Positions 40,310 to 49,503 of a stretch of DNA of 64,000 nt are shown here, piece after piece. Made by a program: the position numbers and the translations under genes. Position 1 is the first letter of the stretch, and the number at the start of each line of letters is the position of its first letter. Source of the stretch: Rubrivivax albus (GTDB lineage Bacteria; Pseudomonadota; Gammaproteobacteria; Burkholderiales; Burkholderiaceae_C); the NCBI RefSeq assembly GCF_004016515.1, contig NZ_SACT01000001.1, forward strand, positions 682,001-746,000, given 5' to 3'. The notes beneath the pieces are model-generated. The model ran no database searches. It had not been told where the DNA came from and worked only from the letters and a program-made list of their open reading frames with translations.

Positions 40310-41998
40310 ATGACCACCACCCGCCCGCACCACGCGCACTGGCCGGCCCGGCTGCCGCGCGAACTGTCCGTGCCCGCCACCACGCTGTGGTTCAACCTCG
40401 AGGTCAGCGCCGCGCGCTTCGCCGACAAGCCGGCCTACCTGTTCCTTGGCCAGCCGCTGCGCTACCGCGAACTGAAGGCCCAGGCCGAGGCCCTGGCCGG
40501 CTGGCTGCAGGCCCGCGGTCTGGCCCCGGGCGACCGTGTGCTGCTGTTCATGCAGAACTGCCCGCAGTGGGTGGCGGCGTTCTACGGCATCGTGCGCGCC
40601 GGCGGCGTCGTGGTGCCGGTGAACCCGATGAACAAGGCCGACGAGTTCGGGCACTACATCACCGACCCTTCGGCGCGCTTTGCCATCACCAGCCGCGACC
40701 TGGCCGGCATCGTGCGCGAGGCCGACCAGCGCCTGCCCGAGGCGCAGCGCCTGCACCACCTGCTGGTGGCGTCGCTGGCCGACGCCCTCCCCGACGAGGT
40801 GGCCACCGAGGAGGCCCCGGCGGCGCCGGTGCTGGCCTGGCTGCGCGACGTCACGCCGCTGCCGCCGGGCGCCACCGCCTGGGCCGACGCATTGGCCGAC
40901 GGCCTGACCCCGGGGCCGTTGACCCGCGGTCCCGATGACCTGGCGGTGCTGCCGTATACCTCGGGCACCACGGGCCTGCCCAAAGGGTGCCTGCACACCC
41001 ACCGCACACTGATGGCCAATGCCGTCGGCGGCCAGTGGAGCCACGCCGGCCCGGAGACGGTGGCCCTGGGCGTGGTGCCGATGTTCCACATCACCGGGCT
41101 GATGTACCTGGTGCTGGGCAACGTCTACGAAGGCGCCACCGTGGTGCTGCTGCCGCGCTGGGACCGCGAACTCGCCGCGCGCCTGATCGCGCGGCATCGC
41201 ATCTCGCACTGGACCTGCATCCCGACGATGATCGTCGACCTGATGGCCAGCCCGGTACTGGACAGCTTCGATCTGTCCAGCCTGCGCAACCTCTCCGGCG
41301 GCGGCGCGGCGATGCCGCAGGCGGTGGCCGAGCGGCTGCGCGACCGCTTCGGCCTGACCTTCGCCGAAGGCTACGGCCTGACCGAGACCGCGGCGCCGTC
41401 GCACGCCAACCCACCGGAGCGGGCCAAGCTGCAGTGCCTGGGCATGCCGATCTTCGGCGTCGATTCGCGGGTGGTGGACCCCGACACGCTGCAGGAGATG
41501 CCCGTGGGCGAGAGCGGCGAGATCGTCACCCACGGCCCGATGGTGTTCCAGGGCTACTGGCAGCATCCGGAGGCCACGCGCGCGGCCTTCGTCGAGATCG
41601 ACGGCAAGCGCTTCTTCCGGACCGGCGACCTGGGCCGCATGGACGAGGACGGCTACTTCTTCATCACCGACCGCCTCAAGCGCATGATCAACGCCAGCGG
41701 CTTCAAGGTCTGGCCCAGCGAGGTGGAACTGCTGCTCTACAAGTGCCCGCTGGTGCAGGAGGCCTGCGTGATCGCGGCCAAGGACGCCTACCGCGGCGAG
41801 ACGGTCAAGGCGGTGGTGGTGCTGCGGCCCGAGGCGCGCGGCACGGCCTCGGCCGAGGACATCATCGCCTGGTCGCGCGAGCACATGGCGGCCTACAAGG
41901 TGCCGCGGCTGGTCAGCTTTGTTGACGCGCTGCCCAAGAGCGGTTCGGGCAAGATCATGTGGCGGCTGCTGCAGGCGCAGGAGGCCGACGGCGGCTGA
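40310..41998 (+). CDS. AMP-forming fatty-acid CoA ligase (PimA/FadD-like)
   Basis: A 562-residue adenylate-forming ligase with AMP motif LPYTSGTTGLPKG near 211-223, YGLTETAAPSH, TGDLGRMDEDGYFFITDRLKR, and catalytic Lys near the end in PKSGSGKIMW. Length and motifs suit a medium- or long-chain fatty-acid ligase; PimA-type pimeloyl-CoA ligase is a good alternative, as a PimC/PimD pair lies 8 kb away. It has a GGAGACG ribosome-binding site. A 22-base-loop hairpin (40254-40291) precedes it. Confidence 0.88.
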   Translation: MTTTRPHHAHWPARLPRELSVPATTLWFNLEVSAARFADKPAYLFLGQPLRYRELKAQAEALAGWLQARGLAPGDRVLLFMQNCPQWVAAFYGIVRAGGVVVPVNPMNKADEFGHYITDPSARFAITSRDLAGIVREADQRLPEAQRLHHLLVASLADALPDEVATEEAPAAPVLAWLRDVTPLPPGATAWADALADGLTPGPLTRGPDDLAVLPYTSGTTGLPKGCLHTHRTLMANAVGGQWSHAGPETVALGVVPMFHITGLMYLVLGNVYEGATVVLLPRWDRELAARLIARHRISHWTCIPTMIVDLMASPVLDSFDLSSLRNLSGGGAAMPQAVAERLRDRFGLTFAEGYGLTETAAPSHANPPERAKLQCLGMPIFGVDSRVVDPDTLQEMPVGESGEIVTHGPMVFQGYWQHPEATRAAFVEIDGKRFFRTGDLGRMDEDGYFFITDRLKRMINASGFKVWPSEVELLLYKCPLVQEACVIAAKDAYRGETVKAVVVLRPEARGTASAEDIIAWSREHMAAYKVPRLVSFVDALPKSGSGKIMWRLLQAQEADGG

Positions 41999-42010
41999 AT
42001 GCGGCTGAAT
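41991..42010. repeat. Tandem 10-base duplication at the ligase stop codon
   Basis: GCGGCTGAAT occurs twice in direct succession, with a degenerate third copy (CTGGCTGGAC) after it. The first copy contains the ligase TGA. A small slippage duplication that leaves the protein unchanged. Confidence 0.6.
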
Positions 42011-42041
42011 CTGGCTGGACGCGGCCCGGTGCCGCGGACCA

Positions 42042-42060
42042 CCGCCGGCGGCGCCGGCGG
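42042..42060. terminator. GC hairpin between convergent ligase and exonuclease genes
   Basis: CCGCCGGC (42042-42049), loop GGC, GCCGGCGG (42053-42060). It sits in the 66 bases between two converging genes. A strong 8-pair stem without a U-tract, so bidirectional termination is plausible but unproven. Confidence 0.4.
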
Positions 42061-42064
42061 GCCG

Positions 42065-42547
42065 TCAGCCCCCCAGGGTCTGCACCAGCGCCTGCTGCAG
42101 CACGCGCGCGTCGGCGCTGGCGCGGTGGCGGCCCAGCGTGGCCCGCAGGCGCTGCAGGGCCGGGTCCAGCCGCGGGCGCGCCTGGTCGTCGAGCAGCTGT
42201 TGCACCGATTCCAGACGGAAGCTGGGCAGCATGTCCGCCGCGTCGTACAGCCGCGCCAGCCAGGGGTAGTCGTGGGCCCAGCCGTCGCAGTACACGGTGC
42301 GCCCGCCCAGGCCTTCGTTGAGCTGACGGCAGACCATCGCCGGCGTGCGGCCGTGCTGCAGCAGGGCGTCACGGGTGATGCCGTGCAGCCGCTCCGCCGT
42401 GGGGTCCCAGTGCGTCCAGTCCGCATGCGGCCGGATCAGCGTGCACCAGGATCGGCCGTCGTCGCGCACGTAGCCGATCTCGATGGGGTAGCCATGGCGC
42501 CCGAAACCCGAGGCCTCGATGTCCAGCGTGCAGTGCATGGGCCGCAT
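42065..42547 (-). CDS. DEDD-type 3'-5' exonuclease-like protein
   Basis: A 160-residue protein whose start (MHCTLDIEASGFG) shows the DxE motif I of DnaQ-like exonucleases, with Asp9 and Glu11. TERLHGITRDALLQHG and CDGWAHDYPWLARL follow as motifs with further acids. Such proteins degrade RNA or DNA ends, or act in repair; this short form has no polymerase-binding domain. The ATG at 42547 is chosen; longer starts would run into the next gene. Confidence 0.8.
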   Translation of the reverse strand: MRPMHCTLDIEASGFGRHGYPIEIGYVRDDGRSWCTLIRPHADWTHWDPTAERLHGITRDALLQHGRTPAMVCRQLNEGLGGRTVYCDGWAHDYPWLARLYDAADMLPSFRLESVQQLLDDQARPRLDPALQRLRATLGRHRASADARVLQQALVQTLGG

Positions 42548-42629
42548 GGTGCACGAACCATGCCCGGCGTGTCTGCGCAAGGTCAGACCGGCGGCACCCC
42601 GCGACGAGTCGGTCCGCGCCGCGCAGTGC

Positions 42630-43298
42630 TCAGGCGTAGGTGATCCAGTCCGGCCCCACCCCCTGTTCCAGGTGGCCGATGCCATTGAAGCTGACCAGCA
42701 GGTGCCGCTTCGGCGTCACCTGCAGTTCGGTGACGGCGCTGTTGCGCAGGCGCATGTTCAGGTCAATGACCGCGGGCGCCGCCAGGCCCAGCACCAGGCC
42801 CACGGCGTGGGCGATGGGGCCGCCGCTGGAGACCATCAGCACGTCGCCGTCGTGCTGCTCGCGCACGCGGTCCAGCGCCTCACGCACCCCGGCCACGAAG
42901 TCGGCATGCGTGGGCATGCCCGCCGGCGTGGTGCGGCCGGCCATCCAGGCCGTCAGACCTTCACGCAGCAGGCGGAAGTGGTGGCGGAAGCTGTCCGCCG
43001 GGTCGGGCGGCGGCGGGATCTCGGCGTACAGCGCCCGCACCACGGCCTCGCTGTCGTACTCGTTGAGGCCGGGCAGCCGCGTGGGCGCCGGCACCTCGCC
43101 ATGGCCTTGCGCGATGGCGTCCAGCGACTGCACCTGGCGCCGCAACGTCCCGCTGTAGCTGGCCTGCCAGACCAGACCGCGGCCGCGCAGGTGCTCACCC
43201 AGGCGCCGGCATTGCCGCTCGCCCAGGGTGCTGAGCAGGTCGTAGTCGTCGGCGCCGAAGCTGGCCTGGCCATGGCGCACGAGGTAGAGCGTTCCCAT
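42630..43298 (-). CDS. Histidine phosphatase family protein (phosphoglycerate mutase-like)
   Basis: A 222-residue protein with the phosphohistidine motif LVRHGQASFG (RHG at 8-10), a second catalytic His in VSSGGPIAHAVG, and conserved Glu/Arg between. This is the broad-specificity histidine phosphatase superfamily; a true glycolytic mutase is unlikely from the motif spacing. Substrate unknown. The start has no ribosome-binding site, but CACAAT ends 6 bases before the ATG. Confidence 0.87.
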   Translation of the reverse strand: MGTLYLVRHGQASFGADDYDLLSTLGERQCRRLGEHLRGRGLVWQASYSGTLRRQVQSLDAIAQGHGEVPAPTRLPGLNEYDSEAVVRALYAEIPPPPDPADSFRHHFRLLREGLTAWMAGRTTPAGMPTHADFVAGVREALDRVREQHDGDVLMVSSGGPIAHAVGLVLGLAAPAVIDLNMRLRNSAVTELQVTPKRHLLVSFNGIGHLEQGVGPDWITYA

Positions 43299-43304
43299 GG
43301 CAGG

Positions 43305-43310
43305 ATTGTG
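43305..43310 (-). promoter_or_regulatory. -10-like CACAAT, 6 bases before the phosphatase ATG
   Basis: CACAAT matches the -10 consensus at 4 of 6 positions and ends 6 bases before the ATG of 43298, which lacks a Shine-Dalgarno sequence. The remaining gap to 43501 shows no gene. Confidence 0.35.
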
Positions 43311-43501
43311 GCGTCCGCGCCCGCACGGCCCTGTCCCGCCGGCGACGTCCGTCCGCACCAGGTTGCCGTTCGCGCCGCCACGCGGTCGATTCATCGCCTC
43401 GGGGTGGGCGGCCGCGGCGTGTCACGCTACGCTCGCGGCCTTTGTCACCATCCCCGAGCCACCGCGCCCATGAAGCGCCGTGGCCACCTTCGAGGAACCC
43501 C

Positions 43502-44632
43502 ATGCGTCTCGTCCTGACTCTCCTGGTGTCCGCCGGCCTGCTGGCCGGCTGCGGCCGTCCCGGTGGTGATCCTGCCGGCGCCCCCCAGGCCAAGGAAGCC
43601 CCGCCGGTGCTGCTGCTGGCCCCGGAAGACCTGCGCACGCTGGCGCCCAGCCGGCTGGCCCAGGGGCCGGTGATCACCGGCTCGGTGGAACCCGCCCGCC
43701 GGGCCGACCTGCGCGCCGAGGTCAGTGCGGTCGTCGTGCAGGTGCTCAAGGACAACGGCGAGACGGTACGCGCCGGCGACCTGCTGATGCGGCTGGACGA
43801 CACCTCGCTGCGCGATGGCCTGTCGTCTGCCGAGGAGGCGCTGCGTGCGGCCACCCAGGCCTTTGCGCAGGCCGAACGCACGGTGGAGCGGTTGAAGACC
43901 CTGCAGGCCCAGGGCATGACCTCCACCCAGGCTCTGGAAGACGCCGAGGTGCGCCGCAACGCGGCCCAGAGCGAACTGGCCGCCGCCCGGGCGCGCGTGG
44001 TCTCGGCCCGCCAGCAGCTGCAGCGCACGCTGGTGCGCGCGCCCTTTGCCGGCGTCGTCAGCGAGCGCAAGGCCTCCACCGGCGACACCGCCCAGGTCGG
44101 CAAGGAACTGCTCAAGGTCATCGACCCGCGCAGCATGCGCTTCGAGGGCCTGGTGTCGGCCGACCGCCTGGGCGAGCTGAAGCTGGGCCAGGCGGTGAGC
44201 TTCCGCATCAACGGCTTCGGCGACGCGCCGTTCGAGGGCCGCATCGAGCGCATCGACGCCGCGGTCAACACCGCCACCCGCCAGGTGGGCGTGATGGTGG
44301 CGTTCACCGACCCCGACGCTGCGCCGCGCGTGGCCGGGCTGTTCGCCGAAGGCCGCATCGACAGCGGCGACGTGCAGGCCCTGACCCTGCCGGAGGGCGC
44401 GCTGGTACGCGCCGGCGACCAGGCCCACGTGTGGCGCGCCGACGGCGGCAAGCTGCAGAAGGTGGCCGTGCGCGTGGGTGACCGTGATCCGCGCAGCGGC
44501 GAGTTCCCGGTCCTGGAAGGCCTGAAGGCAGGCGACCGCGTGCTGCGCAACCCGGGCAGCGCGGTGACCGACGGCCAGGCCTACGAGACGACGGCGGCCA
44601 TGGCATCCGCCGCGGCGTCGGCCGCCAGGTAA
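43502..44632 (+). CDS. RND efflux periplasmic adaptor lipoprotein
   Basis: Membrane fusion protein that links an RND pump to an outer membrane channel. The 376 residues have a lipobox (LLAGC, Cys17), a barrel-sandwich domain, an alpha-hairpin about 110-175 (AEEALRAATQAFAQAERTVE), the lipoyl half VRAPFAGVVSERKASTGD, and beta-barrel and proximal domains. GAGGAA before the ATG supports the start. The pump gene follows after 9 bases. No outer membrane TolC-like gene is adjacent. Substrate unknown. Confidence 0.93.
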   Translation: MRLVLTLLVSAGLLAGCGRPGGDPAGAPQAKEAPPVLLLAPEDLRTLAPSRLAQGPVITGSVEPARRADLRAEVSAVVVQVLKDNGETVRAGDLLMRLDDTSLRDGLSSAEEALRAATQAFAQAERTVERLKTLQAQGMTSTQALEDAEVRRNAAQSELAAARARVVSARQQLQRTLVRAPFAGVVSERKASTGDTAQVGKELLKVIDPRSMRFEGLVSADRLGELKLGQAVSFRINGFGDAPFEGRIERIDAAVNTATRQVGVMVAFTDPDAAPRVAGLFAEGRIDSGDVQALTLPEGALVRAGDQAHVWRADGGKLQKVAVRVGDRDPRSGEFPVLEGLKAGDRVLRNPGSAVTDGQAYETTAAMASAAASAAR

Positions 44633-44641
44633 GGAGGCGAC

Positions 44642-47600
44642 ATGCTGCTCTCCGACTTCAGCGTCAAGAAGCCGGTCGCGATGGTGGTCATCATCATCGG
44701 GCTCATGGCCCTGGGCCTGCTCGCGCTGTCCAAGCTGCGCGTCAACCAGATCCCCGACGTCGAGCAGCCGGTGCTCGTGGTCAACGTGCCGTATCCCGGC
44801 GCCAGCCCCGAGACGGTGGAGCGCGAGGTGGTCAACCGCATCGAGAAGGCGCTGCAGGGCATCTCCGGCGTCGACACGGTGCGCTCCACCGCACGCGAAG
44901 GCAGTGCGCAGATCGTGCTGATCTTCGACTTCGACAAGGACCTGATCGTCGCCGCCGACGAGGTGCGCAATGCCATCGGCAGCGTGCGCTACAAGCTGCC
45001 GGTGGAGATGCGCGAGCCGGTGCTCACGCGCATGGACCCGGCCGCCCAGCCCATCATGCAGTTGGCGCTGTCGTCCAGCGTGAAGAGCCACGCCGAGATC
45101 TCGCGCCTGGCCGAGGACGAACTGGCCGACCGCTTCCGTGGCATCGCGGGCGTGGCCGTGGTCAGCGTCAACGGCGCGCTCCGGCGCGAGCTCTCGGTGC
45201 TGCTGCGCGCGCAGAAGCTGCGCGAGTTCGAGGTCTCGGTCACCGAGGTCGTGGGTGCCATCCGCGCGCAGAACGCCACCGCGCCGGTGGGCAAGGTGCG
45301 CGGCGCGCTGGAGGACCAGAGCATCCGCCTGGTCGGGCGCATCGAGACGCCGACGGAGTTCGGCCGCATCGTCGTCAAGCGTCGTGGCGACCAGCTCGTT
45401 CGCCTGGCGGACGTCGCCGAGGTCAGCGACGGCTTCTCGGAGCGCGACAGCCTGTCGTTCCGCAGCGGCAACCCCAATGTGGGCCTGTCGGTCACGCGCA
45501 GTGCCGATGCCAGCACCGTCACCGTGGCCAAGGGCGTGCGTGCGCTGGTGGACCAGATCGCCAAGGAACTGCCCGAGGGCACCACGCTCGAGGTCACGCG
45601 CGATGGCGGCCGCGAGGCCGAGGACAGCCTCTACAACGTGATCCACGCGCTGGTTTTCGGCGCCGGGCTCACGGTCTTCGTGGTCTACCTGTTCCTGAAC
45701 TCCTGGCGCTCGACGCTGATCACGGCGCTGTCGCTGCCCACGTCGGTGCTGGCGGCCTTCATCGCCGTCTGGCTGGCGGGCTTCACGCTGAACTTCATGA
45801 GCCTGCTGGGCCTGTCGCTGGCGATCGGCGTGCTGATCGACGACGCCATCGTCGTGCGCGAGAACATCGTGCGCCACATGGAACGCGGCGCCGACCGCAT
45901 CACCGCCGCGCTGCAGGGCACCAAGGAAATCGGCCTGGCGGTGGCCGCCACCACGTTCTCCATCGTGGCCGTGTTCATTCCCGTGGCCTTCATGCCCGGC
46001 GTGTCGGGCGAGTGGTTCCGGCCCTTCGGCCTGACGGTGGTGGCTTCGGTGCTGGTGAGCCTGTTCATCAGCTTCACGCTCGACCCGATGCTCTCGGCCT
46101 ACTGGGGCGACCCGCCGGGCCACCACCAGGCGCCCAAGCGCGGCATCAGCAAGCTGCTGCAACGCTTCAACACCTGGTTCGACCACCAGGCGGTGGGCTA
46201 CGGCCGGGTCATCGAATGGGCGCTGCACCACCGGCGCTGGATGGCCTTCTTCGCCATCGCCAGCCTGGTGGCGGCGGTGGTGCTGCAGGGCAAGTTCGGC
46301 GGCTCCAGCTTCCTGCCGGCGGCCGACGGCGGCACGATCGCCATCGACGTGCGCACGCCGCCGAGCAGCAGCCTGCACTACGCGAAACTGAAGGTCGAGG
46401 CCTCGGCCGCGCTGGCGCGCGAGATTCCCGAGGTGCGCGCCACCAACAGCTCGGCCAACCCCAACGGCGGCCGCGTCTACGTGGACCTGGGCAAGAGCAC
46501 CGAGCGCCAGCGCAGCGCGCTGGAGATCGCCGGCGACCTGCGGGAACGACTGAAGCGCCTGGTCGGCGCCGAGTACGTGGTCATCGAGGACCTGAACAAC
46601 GGCGTGCAGAAGCCGGTGCAGATCCGCTTCACCGGCCCGGATTCGCGGGTGCTGACCGACCTGACGCAACGCTACATGGACCAGCTGCGCCAGGTGCCCG
46701 GTGCGGTGGACGTCGGCCTGTCGCAGCAGGATCCGCAGGTGGAGATGCAGATCGAGCTGGACCGCGGGCTGGCCAACACGCTGGGCATCTCGGTGGCCGA
46801 CGCGGCGCAGGCGCTGCGCGTGGCCTTCGCCGGTGTCGAGGCCGGCGACTGGGTGGACCCCAACGGCGAGACGCGCGACGTGGCCGTGCGCCTGCACCCG
46901 GACGACCGCGTGGAGGCGACCAACATCGAGCGCCTGCCGATCGCGGTGAGCGGCAGCAACCGCATGGTGCCGCTGGAGCAGATCGCCACCGTGACGATGG
47001 GCCGCGGCCCCAGCCAGATCCAGCACGCCGACGGCAAGCGCACGATCTCGGTGGCGGCCAACGCGCAGGGCCGCAGCCCCGGCGAGGTGACGGCCGACGC
47101 GCTGAAGCTGGCGCGCAGCATGGACTTCCCGCCCGGCTACGGGCTGGAACTGGATGGCGCCTCACGCGACCAGCAGGAGGTCTTCGCCGACATGGGCATC
47201 GCGCTGATCTCGGGCATCGCGCTGATGTACCTGATCCTGGTGATGCAGTTCGGCAGCTTCACCGCGCCGATGGGCGTGATGCTGTCGCTGCCGCTGAGCC
47301 TGATCGGTGTCGTCGTTGCGCTGCTGCTCACCGGCGGCACCCTGAACCTGATGAGCCTGATCGGCGTCATCATGCTGATGGGCCTCGTGGCCAAGAACGC
47401 CATCCTGTTGCTGGACGCGGCGCGCGTGCGCGAGGCCGAGGGCATGGACCGCGAGGAGGCGCTGGTGGAGGCCGGCAAGCAGCGGCTGCGGCCCATCCTG
47501 ATGACCACCTTCGCGCTGGTGGCCGGCATGCTGCCGGTGGCCATCGGCGTGGGCGAGGGTGGCGAGTTCTACCGCCCGATGGCGGTGGCCATCATCGGCG

Positions 47601-47851
47601 GCGTGATCACCAGCACGTTCCTGACGCTTCTGGTCATCCCCAGCTTCTACGACAGCATCGAGACCGCGCGCGACCGTGCGGTGGCCAAGTTCCACCGCCG
47701 CTGCGAGGCCATGCCGGTGGCGCTGGCGTTCGTGATGACGTTGGTGGAGGCAGTGCTCGCGCTGATGGGCATTCGGGCCGTCTACCGGGCGCTTGCCCGC
47801 CTGCTGCGCTGGGTCACGGGCCGTGGCCGGCGGCCAGCGGTGCCGGCCTGA
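44642..47851 (+). CDS. RND efflux pump inner membrane transporter (HAE1 type)
   Basis: Proton-driven trimeric exporter, 1069 residues (AcrB is 1049). Twelve membrane helices and two large periplasmic loops; the proton-relay Asp pair is in GVLIDDAIVV in helix 4 (near 398-400), and the helix-10 Lys is in LVAKNAILLLDAA near 917. It has AAGGAGG before the ATG. The C-terminal 50 residues after the last helix are basic. It forms an operon with the adaptor; its stop lies 6 bases from the convergent MFS gene. Confidence 0.95.
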   Translation: MLLSDFSVKKPVAMVVIIIGLMALGLLALSKLRVNQIPDVEQPVLVVNVPYPGASPETVEREVVNRIEKALQGISGVDTVRSTAREGSAQIVLIFDFDKDLIVAADEVRNAIGSVRYKLPVEMREPVLTRMDPAAQPIMQLALSSSVKSHAEISRLAEDELADRFRGIAGVAVVSVNGALRRELSVLLRAQKLREFEVSVTEVVGAIRAQNATAPVGKVRGALEDQSIRLVGRIETPTEFGRIVVKRRGDQLVRLADVAEVSDGFSERDSLSFRSGNPNVGLSVTRSADASTVTVAKGVRALVDQIAKELPEGTTLEVTRDGGREAEDSLYNVIHALVFGAGLTVFVVYLFLNSWRSTLITALSLPTSVLAAFIAVWLAGFTLNFMSLLGLSLAIGVLIDDAIVVRENIVRHMERGADRITAALQGTKEIGLAVAATTFSIVAVFIPVAFMPGVSGEWFRPFGLTVVASVLVSLFISFTLDPMLSAYWGDPPGHHQAPKRGISKLLQRFNTWFDHQAVGYGRVIEWALHHRRWMAFFAIASLVAAVVLQGKFGGSSFLPAADGGTIAIDVRTPPSSSLHYAKLKVEASAALAREIPEVRATNSSANPNGGRVYVDLGKSTERQRSALEIAGDLRERLKRLVGAEYVVIEDLNNGVQKPVQIRFTGPDSRVLTDLTQRYMDQLRQVPGAVDVGLSQQDPQVEMQIELDRGLANTLGISVADAAQALRVAFAGVEAGDWVDPNGETRDVAVRLHPDDRVEATNIERLPIAVSGSNRMVPLEQIATVTMGRGPSQIQHADGKRTISVAANAQGRSPGEVTADALKLARSMDFPPGYGLELDGASRDQQEVFADMGIALISGIALMYLILVMQFGSFTAPMGVMLSLPLSLIGVVVALLLTGGTLNLMSLIGVIMLMGLVAKNAILLLDAARVREAEGMDREEALVEAGKQRLRPILMTTFALVAGMLPVAIGVGEGGEFYRPMAVAIIGGVITSTFLTLLVIPSFYDSIETARDRAVAKFHRRCEAMPVALAFVMTLVEAVLALMGIRAVYRALARLLRWVTGRGRRPAVPA

Positions 47852-47857
47852 CGCGGG

Positions 47858-49435
47858 TCAGCGCTCGGCGATGTAGTGCGCCGTCGTGACCGCCTCGCCC
47901 GGCGGCACGAAGGCGCGCACGCGCGCCTCCAGCGCCTGGTCGGCCAGCGTCTGCCGTGCGCGCTGGTGCAGGTAATCGGCCCAGGACTCGACGATGAAGC
48001 GCTCGACGAAGCGCGTGGGGTCCGACAGGTCGCGGTAGACGCGCCAGAAGGCCGCACCGTCGCGCCGCCGCGGCGCCCGCAGCTCGGCGATCGTGTCGAG
48101 GAAGGCGTCGGTGTCCTCGGGCCGCACGCGGTAGCGGATCTCCACCGCCACCGGGCCGGCCTCGGGGTTGGGCTCGTGGGCGACGAACAGGTCCTCCCAG
48201 GGCACGGCCTGGGTCACGTCGTGCGCCTCGCCCATGCGCAGCGGGTAGCGGCGCGCCAGCAGCGGGCCGGCCAGCATCAGCGCCGCCGCGGCGCAGAGGG
48301 CCGGCTGCAGGCCGACGATGTCCGACGCCGCACCCCACAGCGCCGAGCCCATCGCGAAGCTGCCCAGCGCGCACAGCGTGTGCATGGCCAGCGCGCGCGA
48401 GCGCACCCAGCCCGGCGCGCTGGTCTGGGTGGCGGTGTTGAAGGTGGACATCACCGCCATCCAGGCCGAACCGGCCGCGAACAGCGCCGCATACACCCCC
48501 CAGCGCCACTGCACCAGTGCCGCGGCCAGCATCGCCAGTGCGAACACGATGCAGCCGCCGGCCACCAGGCGCTCCAGGCCGTAGCGCACGCGCCAGCGGC
48601 CGATCAGGAAGCCGGCGGCCACGGCGCCGGTGCCCATGCAGCCCATCAGGAAACCGAAACCGGCCGCCCCCATGCCCAGCCGCTGCGCCGCGATGGCGGG
48701 CAGGAGCGCCCACAGCGCCGAGCCCGCCGCCGCGTAGGCCACGGTGCGCACCAGCTGCGCGAACACCGCCGGTGAATGCCAGGCGAAGCGCAGCCCGCTG
48801 GCCATGCCGCCCCACAGCCGTTCGGCCGGCAGGCGCGACGGCGGGTGCGGCGCCGGCGGGAAGCGGTGCACCGACCAGGCCATCAGCCCGACGCCAATGA
48901 AGGCCGCGGCGAAGTTCGGCCCGGCACCGCCGACGGCATACACCGCGCCGGCGAAGGCCGGCCCCAGCGCCCGCGCCGCGTTGTAGGCGATGCCCACCAA
49001 CGTGATCGCCTGCGGCAGGTCCTCGCGCGGCACCGACTCCGCCAGGCCGGTGTTCCACGACGGCGACATCAGCGCCGTGCAGCAGCCGGCCACGAAGATC
49101 AGGAACAGCACGCTGGCCGGCCCGGCCTTGCCCAGCAGCCCCAGCACCGCCAGCAGGGCCACGGCCACCGCCTGTGCCGCCATCGCCCCCAGCATCAGCC
49201 GGCGGCGGTCGGCGATGTCGCCCAGCACGCCGGCGGGCAGGGCGAGCAGGAACATCGGGAGGAAGACCGCGGTCTGCACCAGCGCGGCCAGGAAGGACGA
49301 GCCGGTGAGTTCGACCATCATCCATGCCGCCGCCGTGGACTGCATGAAGTTGCCGATGAAGTACAGCGTGCCGCCCCCCAGCAGCGTGCGGAAGGCGACG
49401 TGCTGCAGCGTCGCGCGGATCGAGGGTTCGGCCAT
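47858..49435 (-). CDS. MFS transporter of the EntS/MFS_3 type
   Basis: A 525-residue transporter with about twelve membrane helices over the first 410 residues (conserved ADRRR loop after helix 2, near 75-80) and a cytosolic C-terminal domain of about 110 residues (AVEIRYRVRPEDTDAFLDTI ...), which resembles a small ferredoxin-like monooxygenase fold and is common in this family. The substrate is unknown; siderophores and drugs are known for relatives. The start is uncertain: no good ribosome-binding site. It is convergent to the RND pump and divergent from core-metE. Confidence 0.88.
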   Translation of the reverse strand: MAEPSIRATLQHVAFRTLLGGGTLYFIGNFMQSTAAAWMMVELTGSSFLAALVQTAVFLPMFLLALPAGVLGDIADRRRLMLGAMAAQAVAVALLAVLGLLGKAGPASVLFLIFVAGCCTALMSPSWNTGLAESVPREDLPQAITLVGIAYNAARALGPAFAGAVYAVGGAGPNFAAAFIGVGLMAWSVHRFPPAPHPPSRLPAERLWGGMASGLRFAWHSPAVFAQLVRTVAYAAAGSALWALLPAIAAQRLGMGAAGFGFLMGCMGTGAVAAGFLIGRWRVRYGLERLVAGGCIVFALAMLAAALVQWRWGVYAALFAAGSAWMAVMSTFNTATQTSAPGWVRSRALAMHTLCALGSFAMGSALWGAASDIVGLQPALCAAAALMLAGPLLARRYPLRMGEAHDVTQAVPWEDLFVAHEPNPEAGPVAVEIRYRVRPEDTDAFLDTIAELRAPRRRDGAAFWRVYRDLSDPTRFVERFIVESWADYLHQRARQTLADQALEARVRAFVPPGEAVTTAHYIAER

Positions 49436-49503
49436 CGGGGTGATGCCGATTCTGCGTCAGCCGCGATCGATTAGCCTGTGGTGGTCATCCCGAGGAGTCG
49501 ACC